A stretch of DNA of 64,000 bases from Brevibacillus humidisoli. Lineage in GTDB: Bacteria; Bacillota; Bacilli; Brevibacillales; Brevibacillaceae. The notes beneath the pieces were generated by a model. It was not told the origin of the DNA and did no database searches. It saw only the letters and a list, made by a program, of their open reading frames with translations. The stretch is from NCBI RefSeq assembly GCF_020923435.1, contig NZ_CP087263.1, forward strand, positions 3,367,970 through 3,431,969, given 5' to 3'. This document shows positions 42,683 through 51,765 of the stretch, one piece after another. Both the position numbers and the translations under genes were made by a program. Within the stretch, counting starts at the first letter, position 1; every line of letters starts with the position of its first letter.

Positions 42683-43288
42683 TTACCCTTGCGGATCTTT
42701 CTTGACAGATCCTCCTGTCATGACTTGCTCGCGCTGCGGCTGTCCGTTTGATTTAGGAGACGATTGGCGTGGCTTGCTCCCATCCTGTCCCGAGTCTTTG
42801 CGATCCTGGTGCCGTCCATGGCGGGAAGAGCGGGAGACTTTATCTCCGCGCTCCGACCGGGAACGGTAATGGCGTCCCCGATCCCCGCGTCCATTGGATC
42901 GCTGTTGACCCTGTGGGCGATTGGACTGTTGTTCCTGGTGGCTCGACTCTGCTTCCGCCCCATTGGGATGCTTCTCCTGGCTGACGGCAGCCGGTTTCCG
43001 CTCTCCGTCAGTCGAAGAGGCGAGGCGCCGAAGCACGAAATAGGCACAGCCAAAGTTGCAGAATTCGTGCAAATACTCATCAAGAGAAGCGATCTTTTGT
43101 TCAAACGGAACTTTCCGGTTCACATTATCATAGAAACCCCGCAGGCGAAGTTGACCATATCCCCAATCGCCAACGATGTAGTCGTATTTGTCCAGGATAT
43201 CACTGTAGCGTTCCTTAAAGATCTCCGGGTTCCAACCACCTCGATGTTCCTCGACCAGTTCAAATGTTCCAGCTTGGGTGCGGATCAA
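42683..43288 (-). CDS. yutD: YutD family protein with long hydrophilic tail
   Basis: Residues 1-95 match YutD (DUF1027): TFELVEEHRGGWNPEIFKERY, ILDKYDYIVGDWGYGQLRLRG and EFCNFGCAYFVLRRL. From about residue 98 on it has a 100-residue extension rich in Gln, Arg, Ser, Gly, Asn and Lys without hydrophobic core (for example GRGDRGRHYRSRSERGD), which I do not recall in B. subtilis YutD. RG/RS-rich tails often bind RNA. The TTG start follows GGGAGGAAA. Function unknown. Confidence 0.88.
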   Translation of the reverse strand: MIRTQAGTFELVEEHRGGWNPEIFKERYSDILDKYDYIVGDWGYGQLRLRGFYDNVNRKVPFEQKIASLDEYLHEFCNFGCAYFVLRRLASSTDGERKPAAVSQEKHPNGAEAESSHQEQQSNRPQGQQRSNGRGDRGRHYRSRSERGDKVSRSSRHGRHQDRKDSGQDGSKPRQSSPKSNGQPQREQVMTGGSVKKDPQG

Positions 43289-43412
43289 AGCGCGTTTCCT
43301 CCCTTTTCGAGTCCATCTGATCCCATCTTACCACATTTTTCGAAGCGGGACATAATATTCCCACGGAAAACGCTCTGCAGGCTTGGGCACCCTACCTGCA
43401 GGAGGTGTAAAC

Positions 43413-44231
43413 ATGACGAAAAGATGGCTGTATGGGATGATCGCCAGTTTTGCCCTGCTCGTTTCGGCATGCGGAGCTGGAAACAATGCGGCTCCCGATT
43501 ATACCAATAACTATGGGACAACTGCTTATCCTGCTCCAAATGGCTACGGTGGTACAGCCAGTCCGACCAATCCGGCAGGAGAAGCAGACACCAACGGTCC
43601 TGCGGCCTTGCGAAACGGACAGACGTATCAGTCGCTCTACAAGGCAGCAGGAGTGCGCACGACAGGTATCCGCGGAACAGGTGGCGCAGCCAGAGGGGGC
43701 AACAATGGAACGACCAACATGACGCGGATGGGTTATGTACAGGTGGACGGCAACTCCCTGCGCAACGGCACCATGAACAGTGTGTATGTTGATCGCGACG
43801 CGCTGGCACAAGTGGTCGGAAATGTGACAGCCGGTGTGCCCGGTGTCAACACGTCATCAGTGCTGGTCTCGGATGAAGAAATCTTCGTCGGGTTGGAGCT
43901 CGCCGATAACAACCGGCAGCGGGCAGCCTCTATCAAGAAAAAAGCCAAGATGAACGCCTGGTCCGTCTCACCGCGATACTTCAAGGTGTATATTACCGAC
44001 AAAAGAGATACCATTCGTGAAATGGCCCGCATTGCCAGTCGTTCCGCAAACGTCAATGTAGCAGGATTCAACGAAGACCGCAGGATCGACGACTTGATCC
44101 ATCGCTTCGGTGGTTTGACCGATGGGGAAGATTGGCCCCGTAGATCAGGCATGACGACGGAGATGCGTGATCAAATGGACATTGGCGACACGATGGAAGG
44201 CCAGATGACCCAACAAAACCGGAAGCGCTGA
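43413..44231 (+). CDS. yutC: YhcN/YlaJ-family sporulation lipoprotein YutC
   Basis: The 272-residue protein has a lipoprotein signal peptide with lipobox LLVSAC (Cys at about 20), a long Asn/Gly/Thr-rich linker (about 21-110) and a YhcN/YlaJ domain from about 115 (NSVYVDRDALAQVVGNVTAGVPGV, SVLVSDEEIFVGLEL, KKAKMNAWSVSPRYFKVYITDK). It is expected on the spore inner membrane surface. The start at 43413 follows CAGGAGGTG. It converges on lipA with a shared terminator. Confidence 0.88.
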   Translation: MTKRWLYGMIASFALLVSACGAGNNAAPDYTNNYGTTAYPAPNGYGGTASPTNPAGEADTNGPAALRNGQTYQSLYKAAGVRTTGIRGTGGAARGGNNGTTNMTRMGYVQVDGNSLRNGTMNSVYVDRDALAQVVGNVTAGVPGVNTSSVLVSDEEIFVGLELADNNRQRAASIKKKAKMNAWSVSPRYFKVYITDKRDTIREMARIASRSANVNVAGFNEDRRIDDLIHRFGGLTDGEDWPRRSGMTTEMRDQMDIGDTMEGQMTQQNRKR

Positions 44232-44258
44232 TCTGTCTTCCGTCTATACGGTATGATA

Positions 44259-44300
44259 AATCCCCTACGTCCACCTGATGGCGGAAATAGGGGATTCTCT
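44259..44300. terminator. Terminator between yutC and lipA
   Basis: AATCCCCTA and TAGGGGATT form a 9-bp stem over a 20-base loop, then CTCTTCTC. It lies between convergent genes and could act for both. Confidence 0.7.
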
Positions 44301-44314
44301 TCTCATGGGCCGGT

Positions 44315-45202
44315 TCAAGATTTGGCGGCAATTGCCTCCTTTGCCGCATTCGCCTGTTCATGTGCATGGTAGGAGCTGCGGACCAACGGACCAGCCTCTA
44401 CATGCTGAAAACCACGTTTCATCCCTTCTTCTTTCAACATGGCAAACTCATCAGGGTGGTAGTACTTTTCTACGGTCAGATGTTTTCTCGTTGGCTGCAG
44501 ATATTGGCCAATCGTCATAATGTTCACGTCAACTGCTCTCAGATCGTCCATCGTTTCCAAAATCTCGTCGACGGTCTCTCCTACCCCGATCATTAGGCTG
44601 GATTTGGTCGGAATGGATGGCTGCATCTCTTTTGCCCGCTTGAGCAGTTCGATCGTGCGGTCGTACTTGGCCCTTGCACGTACCCGATCGGACAAGCGAC
44701 GCACCGCTTCAATGTTATGGTTCAGCACGTCCGGCTTGGCATCCATCACCATTTGCAGCGCATCCCAGTTGCCGAGAAAGTCAGGGATCAACACTTCCAC
44801 TGTGGAAAACGGCAAACGTCGACGAATAGCCTGGATAGTGGCGACGAATACGGCGGCCCCCCCATCAGACAGATCATCGCGGGCAACCGAGGTAACGACC
44901 ACGTGGCGCAGACCCATTTGTTCAGCAGCTTCCGCTACACGCTCCGGCTCCGCGAGGTCCAACTCAGTAGGCAGACCGGTCTTGACGGCACAAAAACGGC
45001 AGGCACGGGTACAGATGTCCCCTAGTATCATGAAAGTCGCTGTGCGATTGGCCCAGCACTCGTGGATGTTTGGACATTTGGCTTCTTCACAGACTGTATG
45101 CAGCGTTTTGCCCCGCATCGTTTGTTTCAGTTCGTTAAAGTTGGCTAACTTTTCACCAGTAACCAGATTGATCTTGAGCCATTCCGGTTTTCGTTGGGTC
45201 AT
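44315..45202 (-). CDS. lipA: Lipoyl synthase
   Basis: The 295-residue radical SAM enzyme has both cysteine sets: auxiliary cluster C-x4-C-x5-C in [15 protein letters not shown] (about 38-49) and the SAM cluster C-x3-C-x2-C in CTRACRFC (about 64-71), and ends with a serine motif near [10 protein letters not shown] (about 275) that binds the auxiliary cluster. It inserts two sulfurs into octanoyl groups to make lipoate. The ATG at 45202 lies eight bases after GGGAGTGAG. Confidence 0.95.
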   Translation of the reverse strand: MTQRKPEWLKINLVTGEKLANFNELKQTMRGKTLHTVCEEAKCPNIHECWANRTATFMILGDICTRACRFCAVKTGLPTELDLAEPERVAEAAEQMGLRHVVVTSVARDDLSDGGAAVFVATIQAIRRRLPFSTVEVLIPDFLGNWDALQMVMDAKPDVLNHNIEAVRRLSDRVRARAKYDRTIELLKRAKEMQPSIPTKSSLMIGVGETVDEILETMDDLRAVDVNIMTIGQYLQPTRKHLTVEKYYHPDEFAMLKEEGMKRGFQHVEAGPLVRSSYHAHEQANAAKEAIAAKS

Positions 45203-45439
45203 GTCAGGGCTCACTCCCTCATCTCATACTATCCCACACACGATGTCCTGACTGCTCTCAATGCCAGAAGCATGTTCAGGACGCTCTCCCCCATTATAGA
45301 GTAAGAAAAATACCCGGGGCAATACCAAGGGCTGCTCCGTGTAGCGGGCAGTGAATCGCATATGCCTGTATGTTTGCCTTGCAGATCGCTTGAGAAGCAC
45401 AGCAGCAGCGTGTATAAACATCCATTTATGTGCAACCAC

Positions 45440-45468
45440 TTGGATGGTCTGTATACAATCGCTATACT
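45440..45468 (+). promoter_or_regulatory. Predicted promoter of the LOR/SDH gene
   Basis: TTGGAT at 45440, 17 bases and TATACT at 45463 make a fair sigma-A promoter, leaving a leader of about 115 bases. GTATA/TATAC arms overlap the spacer. The rest of the 388-bp gap between lipA and this gene shows no gene. Confidence 0.5.
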
Positions 45469-45590
45469 AAGAGAAGCTTGATACTACCATCATCCTGAGA
45501 CGTGTTTTCCGGCCGATGTTTCTGTTGCCGCGCAGTTTTTGCAGCGCCTCTCATACATACCACAGCTGCCAATAACAAGGAGGAATAGGG

Positions 45591-46793
45591 ATGGAACAAG
45601 TGATTGACATACGCGGACACATCATCCGTGACGACATTTTGAAAAAAATCGATGCTTCCGTCGTACAGTACAACGGTCGCTACCGTGTGCTGCAACTGGA
45701 GGTAGGGGATCAGGTGGATGATGAATCAACAGCCAGAGTGGTGCTAGACCTGCCTGAAGATAAGATCGACCTAATCCTGAATGAACTGGTAAACCTGGGC
45801 TGCAACATCCCTCGTGCCGAGGAGATGGCAGTCTTGAAACCAGCGGAAAAGGACAAAACGGTGCCCGACGATTTTTACTCGACAACCAACCATCCGACAG
45901 AGGTCTATCTAAACGGCAAGTGGGTCAGGGTAAAATATCAGCGAATGGACGCTTGTCTCGTCGTCAAAGGGGACGAGGTGCACTGCGTGAAGCTGCGCGA
46001 CATTCAAAAAGGTGACCTGATCGTTTGCGGCAGCAACGGTGTGCGTCTGGTCCTCCCGCCTACTGATGAGAAAAACGGTGAGTTTGCCTTTATGAACAAC
46101 GAAGTCAGTTCCGAGCGGCGAGTGGAAGTCGTCGTCAAACGGCTGGCCGAAGAGATGCGCGAGATTCGTCAGAGAAACGGCAAGATTGTGTTTGTAGCAG
46201 GCCCTGTCGTGATTCACACGGGTGGTGGAGAAGCTTTTCAAAGCCTGATCCGCAACGGATATGTAAACGCGTTGTTGTCGGGGAACGCCCTGGCCGTACA
46301 CGACATCGAACGGTCCCTGTTTGGCACTTCCCTGGGTGTCAATCTGGATACCGGTTCCGTCGTGCGCGGCGGGCATAAAAACCACATGCGAGCGATCAAT
46401 GCAATCAACCGCTCCGGCTCCATCGCGGAAGCCGTGGCAGACGGGACGCTGCAGGGCGGGATCATGTACGAATGCGTTAAAAACAGCGTCCCCTTTGTCC
46501 TGGCCGGCTCCATTCGCGACGATGGCCCGCTGCCGGACACACTGATGGATCTGATCGAAGCGCAGGCTCAATACGCTGAGCAAGTGGCAGAAGCCGAATT
46601 GGTGATCATGCTCTCTACCATGCTGCACGCGATCGGGACAGGCAACATGATGCCTAGTTGGATCAAGACCGTTTGTGTCGACATTAATCCGGCAGTTGTC
46701 ACTAAACTCATGGATCGCGGATCAGCGCAAACCGTCGGTGTCGTCACCGATGTCGGTCTGTTCCTTACGATGTTGGAAAAGCAGCTCTCCTAG
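45591..46793 (+). CDS. LOR/SDH (TIGR00300) family protein, possible nickel-pincer-dependent ornithine cyclodeaminase
   Basis: The 400-residue protein has an N-terminal LOR/SDH region (IDIRGHIIRDDILKKIDASV, DLPEDKIDLILNELVNLGC, residues 1-100), then a Rossmann-type C-terminal part with VFVAGPVVIHTGGGEAFQSLIRNGYVNALLSGNALAVHDIE (about 201-241 region) and VKNSVPFVLAGSIRDDGPLPD. This is the TIGR00300 family found in archaea and some bacteria. From memory, members act as ornithine cyclodeaminase and the family has been tied to the nickel-pincer nucleotide; that would fit the larC genes 4 kb away. It starts behind AAGGAGGAATAGGG. Confidence 0.8.
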   Translation: MEQVIDIRGHIIRDDILKKIDASVVQYNGRYRVLQLEVGDQVDDESTARVVLDLPEDKIDLILNELVNLGCNIPRAEEMAVLKPAEKDKTVPDDFYSTTNHPTEVYLNGKWVRVKYQRMDACLVVKGDEVHCVKLRDIQKGDLIVCGSNGVRLVLPPTDEKNGEFAFMNNEVSSERRVEVVVKRLAEEMREIRQRNGKIVFVAGPVVIHTGGGEAFQSLIRNGYVNALLSGNALAVHDIERSLFGTSLGVNLDTGSVVRGGHKNHMRAINAINRSGSIAEAVADGTLQGGIMYECVKNSVPFVLAGSIRDDGPLPDTLMDLIEAQAQYAEQVAEAELVIMLSTMLHAIGTGNMMPSWIKTVCVDINPAVVTKLMDRGSAQTVGVVTDVGLFLTMLEKQLS

Positions 46794-46808
46794 CATGTGA
46801 TCCTCCTC

Positions 46809-49490
46809 TCAGGGCCATGCATGGATCTTGTGCCGTTCCATGCCGCTGATCATCGGCTGCAGATAATCAAGTTCGCGCCGATGGCAGCTAAATAAAAAAA
46901 CTTGGTGGGATTCCGCCAGTTCAAGCAGACAGTACAGCGCCGCCTCGAGCCGCTCCTGATCGTAATGGATGAAGTGATCGTCCAGAAAAATGGGCAGCGG
47001 CTCCCGTTCGGCGCTAACTTTTTGCAGCAGCGCAATCCGCTGAGCAAAGTAGAGCTGATCCTGTGTTCCAGAGGAAAAGTTGCTCTGCTCGACGATGTTG
47101 CGCCGCTCCGGCTCAACGACACGTATGGCGAAGTCCTGCAGGGGATCAAGACGCACATCCTGGTAGCGACCGCCGGTTAGTTGTTTGACTACCCTCGACG
47201 CTGTTTGATTCATCTGCGGAGAGATGTCGGTTCGCCACTCCTCCATCGCCTCCTCCAATGCCGACTTGGCAAGGATCAGCGCATCCCTGCGCAGCCGCAC
47301 CTCTTCCCACTTTTCTTTTACATCATCGTATCTACTCTTTGCTTTTGCCAAAGCCACTTCACCGCGCTGGCCGATCTCGCCGCGCGCCTGTGCGATCTTT
47401 TCTCGCAAGGTTGTGATCGCTTCGTCCCGTTCCGCTCGCTCTGCTTCCGCCTCTCTTCGCTGCTGCTCCAACTCCTTTTGCCGGCTTAACAGGATATCGC
47501 GGATCTCCATCCTCCAGCGCTCCAAGATCTCCGTCTGCTTCTGTTCCAATTTCGCCAACCGGCTCGCTCGTGCAGCCCTGCGCTTCTGGTCATCCAGTTC
47601 TTCCTGCAGCCGCTGCTGCTGGGCACGAGAGCGCTGTTCCCATTCGGCGTGTTCACTCAATACCAGTGCTGCCGCCTGTTCAAACGGGAGATGAGGAGGG
47701 ACGCCCCACTCCAGCATCTGTTTCTCCAGCCGCATCTGAATCCGCTTCCGCTCTGCAGCCTCTTTCTCACTTAGTTGGTGTTCATGGATTTGGATCAGCC
47801 ACTTTTCGCGCATGGCCAGAAAAGCTTCCCACTCCGACAGATTCCACTCGCCCAGCAGTTGCCGAAGCGATGCCTGGCACTTTCTCAGTTCCTGCTGCTT
47901 GCCGACTAGTTCCTCCTCCAGCTCATACAGCCTGGCTTCCAGCCTGCTCGTTACTTCGTCCTGCCTGGCAAGGGGGGTCTCCGTATCTGCTGAGGAAACC
48001 ACTGGGGCAGCCTTCTGTCCATTTTGAGACACATACCAGCCAACTAAGCCCGCCAGTGCTGTCAACACCGCAGCAACCACTGCGGCCGCTTGCTGATCGC
48101 TCCACCAGCTAATAATGCCGACAGCTGCGACGCATAAGGACGCCCCATACCACCACCACTTGTGACGGGATGCCTGCCGCTTCCGGGCGAGAGCCGCTCT
48201 GTTTTTTCGGCTCAGATAATCCTGTGGCGACGTTTCCATCGGCGACTCTGTTGGCTGTGCAGCCGTAGGCGTCGTTATGCTCGCCTCCCGCTTGGTACGC
48301 TCCGTCTCTTCGATCACAGAAGCCAGTCGTTCGCACTCCTTTTCCAAACGCTCCACATTTTTCGCCCATTCCTGCCCGATCAGATAGTCGGACTGCAGTT
48401 TGTTGAGATCAACTTCTGGATCGCTTGCCACCTGCCGTTCATCATATACGGACAGTGCGTACCAATCTTTCAACCACTGCTGCCACGCCGCTTCATCAAT
48501 CCCGGCAAATGACAAATAGCGGTCCGCTGCCTCAGAATGGCTTGTGCGCGACTTATCTACATTGGATTGCCGCCATTGTGCGATCTCTTGCTCCAATGCG
48601 TGAAGCTGCTCAGCAGTCTGATGGTGCAGTACACGTTCCTGCTGCTCATCTGACGCGGATTCCGCCCAGCCAGTTATCTGAGCTGCAGTCGTGGTCTCAA
48701 AACTCTGCTGCCATTTCTCCTGCCACGCTGCTTCCGCCTGTTTGATCCGTTCCATCTTCGCCTCGATCTGTATCCGGGCGGTCTGTTCACTATTCAATTC
48801 GTCCTGCCATACTGCGAGAGAGCGGGTCAAATGCTGGACAGATTGCCATGACGCCTCAGCGTCTTCCAGTTCCGACCGCGCCTGTTCCAGCTGACCTGAC
48901 AATTTGCCGATGAGCGTACTGCCTGCACTCTCCTTGCGGCCGACGACACTGATCTCCTGCTCCAGAGCGGCCAAAAGGGCATTGACCAGCGGATCCGCTT
49001 CATTGTCATTGACCAGTGTGGGGAGCAGATGACGGGCAGCATGAACCGGGCCTCCCCGCACCCAGGTTACGTCGGCAAACAAGGTGCGGGTGAGGCCGAG
49101 GTGGCGCTCCAGAAAATTGTATTCTTTACGCCGATCCTCCTGGTACAACAGCGTAATCTCCGTCAATTCCGGTTCCCGAAACAGTCTCGCCTGCTCTCGC
49201 TCTTTCTCGTGGCAGCGATGGAGACGAAAGGACTGCCCGTCAAGCTGATAGCGGATGATGGTCTCATACGGGCCTCGGTCCCAGGGATAGTAGCGCTCGT
49301 ATTCGTCCAGGTAGCGGGTGACCCGCAGGTAGTCTCGCTTCATTCCATAAAGTGCAGCAAACAGGGCGTGCAGCAGTGTCGACTTGCCCGCTTCGTTAGG
49401 GGCGACAAACAAGTTGAGTCCGGGTACGAATGAAAAGGTTGTATCCCGCCATCGGCCAAAGCCGCCGACATGCAATTCGTCAATGATCAC
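46809..49490 (-). CDS. SbcC-like AAA ATPase, YhaN type
   Basis: The 893-residue protein has an N-terminal ABC-type half (MIIDELHVGGFGRWRDTTFSF start, Walker A APNEAGKST about 31-39), long coiled coils, two adjacent membrane helices in the middle (about 446-490), another coiled coil, and a C-terminal half with the signature SSGTQDQLYFAQR and Walker B LPIFLDDHFIHYD. That is the layout of B. subtilis YhaN, a membrane-linked Rad50/SbcC relative. It starts with GTG overlapping the nuclease stop (GTGA), so the pair works as an SbcCD-like complex in DNA end processing. Confidence 0.88.
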   Translation of the reverse strand: MIIDELHVGGFGRWRDTTFSFVPGLNLFVAPNEAGKSTLLHALFAALYGMKRDYLRVTRYLDEYERYYPWDRGPYETIIRYQLDGQSFRLHRCHEKEREQARLFREPELTEITLLYQEDRRKEYNFLERHLGLTRTLFADVTWVRGGPVHAARHLLPTLVNDNEADPLVNALLAALEQEISVVGRKESAGSTLIGKLSGQLEQARSELEDAEASWQSVQHLTRSLAVWQDELNSEQTARIQIEAKMERIKQAEAAWQEKWQQSFETTTAAQITGWAESASDEQQERVLHHQTAEQLHALEQEIAQWRQSNVDKSRTSHSEAADRYLSFAGIDEAAWQQWLKDWYALSVYDERQVASDPEVDLNKLQSDYLIGQEWAKNVERLEKECERLASVIEETERTKREASITTPTAAQPTESPMETSPQDYLSRKNRAALARKRQASRHKWWWYGASLCVAAVGIISWWSDQQAAAVVAAVLTALAGLVGWYVSQNGQKAAPVVSSADTETPLARQDEVTSRLEARLYELEEELVGKQQELRKCQASLRQLLGEWNLSEWEAFLAMREKWLIQIHEHQLSEKEAAERKRIQMRLEKQMLEWGVPPHLPFEQAAALVLSEHAEWEQRSRAQQQRLQEELDDQKRRAARASRLAKLEQKQTEILERWRMEIRDILLSRQKELEQQRREAEAERAERDEAITTLREKIAQARGEIGQRGEVALAKAKSRYDDVKEKWEEVRLRRDALILAKSALEEAMEEWRTDISPQMNQTASRVVKQLTGGRYQDVRLDPLQDFAIRVVEPERRNIVEQSNFSSGTQDQLYFAQRIALLQKVSAEREPLPIFLDDHFIHYDQERLEAALYCLLELAESHQVFLFSCHRRELDYLQPMISGMERHKIHAWP

Positions 49491-50605
49491 CTCAGCATCC
49501 CCCCGATCTGTCTCAGCGCTTCTCGTCGAGCCGTCTGGGCGATCAGCCGCTCCCGCGGATCATCACTTCGTTCGGCCTGTTCTGCCAACTTTTCCAGCCA
49601 GCGAGCAAGGATGCCGCCCTGCTGCAGAAGCTGCTGCTCATCCAGATCCGGCCATGACTTGTCCTCAAAACGGACAAAAAAATAAGAACCGTACTGGGCG
49701 TATAGCAAATCGAGCGATGGAACCAAATGACTGGCCCGTTCGCCGACTAACTCGATGAACAAGAGATCATCCTGATGTTCAGATGCAAGTGCCGTCTCCA
49801 CTCGCTTGAAAATCGCTTCCATGGACTCGGCTCCCTGCAGTTCTACCTCTACTTTGCGTATTCGCCTCGACTGGACAGAGATCGCCTCCAGCGCAACCCT
49901 ACCCGTCTCATCGAGTTGACCATAGAGCACATGTCTTTCATCGCTTTCCTTGACGGTAAGACCCTCTGGGGTACCGGGATAAGCGGCAAACGGAGAGCCG
50001 GTATGCGGATGGAGATAAGTACGAGGCTTATGGATGTGGCCCAGAGCGGCATAATCGACACCTGTCTGAGCCAGCTCAGCCAGCGAGACCGGCGCGTAAG
50101 GGTGATGATCGCCATCCTCTCCTACCGTGGCATGCAGAACCATCAGATGGTTTTGGTATCCCGGCAGCTTTCCTGGGAAATCCTGCATAGGGGATTGAGA
50201 GACGTGCGTCTGCGGAAATCCCCAACCATAGACTACGCACGACTTTTCGGGGAACTCGTAAGCTCCCCACTCTGGAGTAAAGAAGATGACATTAGAGGAC
50301 CACTCAAGCGTCCGGTAAAATGAATCTTCCAACCAGGGGTCGTGATTTCCGGGTGCAATACAGACGGGAACCGGTGCCACGCTGGCAAACAAGTCCTGCA
50401 GAAAGGAGGCAGTGGCCCGCGTACCCCCATGGTACTCCAGAAGATCGCCAGCGATCAGCCAATAATCGACCTGTCTGGAGAGGACAAGGTCCCGTACTCG
50501 TTTCATGGTCTGGCGGAAATCTTGCTGCCTCAGCTCGTATTTCTCTGACAGCGACTTGAGCGGCGCATCGAGATGAACGTCAGCCATATGGATAAAAGAA
50601 ATCAT
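49487..50605 (-). CDS. SbcD-like metallophosphoesterase, YhaO type
   Basis: The 372-residue exonuclease-type protein has the phosphoesterase metal motifs FIHMADVHLDAP (5-16), LIAGDLLEYHG, CIAPGNHDPW, HATVGEDGDHHP and LGHIHKPRTY, as in SbcD/Mre11 and YhaO. A helical C-terminal part (about 240-372) joins the ATPase. It is first of a two-gene operon with the YhaN-like ATPase. The start follows GGGAGGTT. Confidence 0.9.
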   Translation of the reverse strand: MISFIHMADVHLDAPLKSLSEKYELRQQDFRQTMKRVRDLVLSRQVDYWLIAGDLLEYHGGTRATASFLQDLFASVAPVPVCIAPGNHDPWLEDSFYRTLEWSSNVIFFTPEWGAYEFPEKSCVVYGWGFPQTHVSQSPMQDFPGKLPGYQNHLMVLHATVGEDGDHHPYAPVSLAELAQTGVDYAALGHIHKPRTYLHPHTGSPFAAYPGTPEGLTVKESDERHVLYGQLDETGRVALEAISVQSRRIRKVEVELQGAESMEAIFKRVETALASEHQDDLLFIELVGERASHLVPSLDLLYAQYGSYFFVRFEDKSWPDLDEQQLLQQGGILARWLEKLAEQAERSDDPRERLIAQTARREALRQIGGMLR

Positions 50606-50794
50606 CAGCGCAACCTCCCATGACAGACACGACCTCGGATGCTACACTTATAGCAGGATAGGACATGCCGAATGTTGCCATCTTTTGTAGCGAACATACT
50701 TTCTCTATATGATACATACAAATGGTGTCGTTCGCCAAGTCCCGGTTGCCCGGGAAAACAAAAAAATGCCCAGTCGAAGAAAGGACGATTGCAG

Positions 50795-51763
50795 ATGAGA
50801 ATTGCCTATTTGGATTGCTTTTCCGGGATCAGCGGTGATATGACGCTCGCAGCACTTGTTGATGCCGGAGCTGATCGGGAAGAGATTGAACGTCAACTGC
50901 GAAAACTGCCGCTTGGCAGCTTCCGGATGGAGTGGCGAAACGTAGTGAAAAAAGGGGTTTCCGCCTTAAAAGTAGATGTGATTGATGAAGAGCTTTATCA
51001 CTACCATGCACAAGAGCACCAACATCATGACCACTCAGCGACACACGAGCATCACGGTCACGATCATGAACACCACCATGACCATGTCCATCAGCATCAT
51101 CAGCATCATCACGATCACACGCACGAGCACGATCATGGGCATCATCATGATCACACGCATGAGCATGATCATGGGCATCATCATGATCACACGCACGAGC
51201 ACGATCATGGGCATCAGCACGGGCACCACCATCACCACCATCATGCACACAGAGCGTACCGCGAGATCGTTGAGCTGATTCAGGCCGCCGGATACTCGCC
51301 GCGGGTAACGGAGCGGGCTTTGGCCATCTTCCAGGTAATCGGCGCTTCTGAAGCAAAGATCCATAACGTGCCGATCGATACGGTTCACTTCCATGAAGTG
51401 GGGGCACTGGACTCCATCGTCGATATCGTCGGGGTGGCACTGGCACTGGAAAACCTCAACATCGACACCGTCTATAGCGGTCCGATCCCAACCGGAAGCG
51501 GGTATGTCCGCTGTGACCACGGTTTGTATCCTGTACCGGCACCAGCCACATTGGAAATGTTAAAAAACATTCCGCTTCGTTTCACGACAATCGAAAAAGA
51601 GTTAACCACGCCTACTGGTGCGGGAATTGCCGCTGCCCTGGTCAAGCAGTTCGGCCCGCTGCCTGCGATGACAGTGGAATCGATCGGTTATGGTGCAGGA
51701 ACACGCGATCTGCCTGACCAGCCAAATGTGCTGCGTGTACTGATCGGACAGCCAAATCAATAG
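50795..51763 (+). CDS. larC: LarC N-terminal (LarC1) protein with His-rich insert
   Basis: The 322-residue protein has the LarC1 opening MRIAYLDCFSGISGDMTLAALVDAG (1-25 region) and later HNVPIDTVHFHEVGALDSIVD, GSGYVRCDHGLYPVPAPATLEML, ELTTPTGAGIAAAL and SIGYGAGTRD. Residues about 69-152 are a His/Asp/Glu-rich insert made of DHTHEHDHGHHH repeats, which should bind nickel. LarC puts nickel into the pincer nucleotide; it needs a C-terminal LarC2 part, made by ribosomal frameshift in lactobacilli. Here the frame ends cleanly after the N-domain and no LarC2 follows on this strand; it is on the other strand. Confidence 0.9.
   Translation: MRIAYLDCFSGISGDMTLAALVDAGADREEIERQLRKLPLGSFRMEWRNVVKKGVSALKVDVIDEELYHYHAQEHQHHDHSATHEHHGHDHEHHHDHVHQHHQHHHDHTHEHDHGHHHDHTHEHDHGHHHDHTHEHDHGHQHGHHHHHHHAHRAYREIVELIQAAGYSPRVTERALAIFQVIGASEAKIHNVPIDTVHFHEVGALDSIVDIVGVALALENLNIDTVYSGPIPTGSGYVRCDHGLYPVPAPATLEMLKNIPLRFTTIEKELTTPTGAGIAAALVKQFGPLPAMTVESIGYGAGTRDLPDQPNVLRVLIGQPNQ
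51113..51220 (+). repeat. Three tandem 36-bp units coding for His-rich repeats
   Basis: Units at 51113-51148, 51149-51184 and 51185-51220 each begin GATCACACGCA and code for 12-residue DHTHEHDHGHHH-type repeats. The near identity at the DNA level suggests recent expansion. Confidence 0.9.
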
Positions 51764-51765
51764 TT

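Larger units (their letters stand above)
41476..42684. terminator. Bidirectional terminator split by an insertion sequence
   Basis: The left arm AAAAAAAGCATTCC (41476-41489) directly follows the Pro/Tyr-rich gene. The right arm GGAAAGGTGCTTTTTATTTTT (42664-42684) directly follows yutD on the other strand. Joined, they pair as GCA-TTCC/GGAA-(AGG)-TGC with A/T tracts outside, a usual terminator between convergent genes. The IS3 element occupies the loop. Confidence 0.45.

Noticed and set aside
45909-46628. Minus-strand open frame of 239 codons
   Set aside because: Antisense to the LOR/SDH gene and without start signals.
51113-51220. Possible CRISPR array (36-bp repeats)
   Set aside because: The units are contiguous with no spacers and keep the larC1 reading frame as a His-rich protein repeat.
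51035-51520. Minus-strand frame rich in Met, Val and Ile opposite the His-rich repeats
   Set aside because: It is produced by the complement of CAT/CAC/GAT codon repeats (ATG/GTG/ATC) in larC1; low complexity with no other support.
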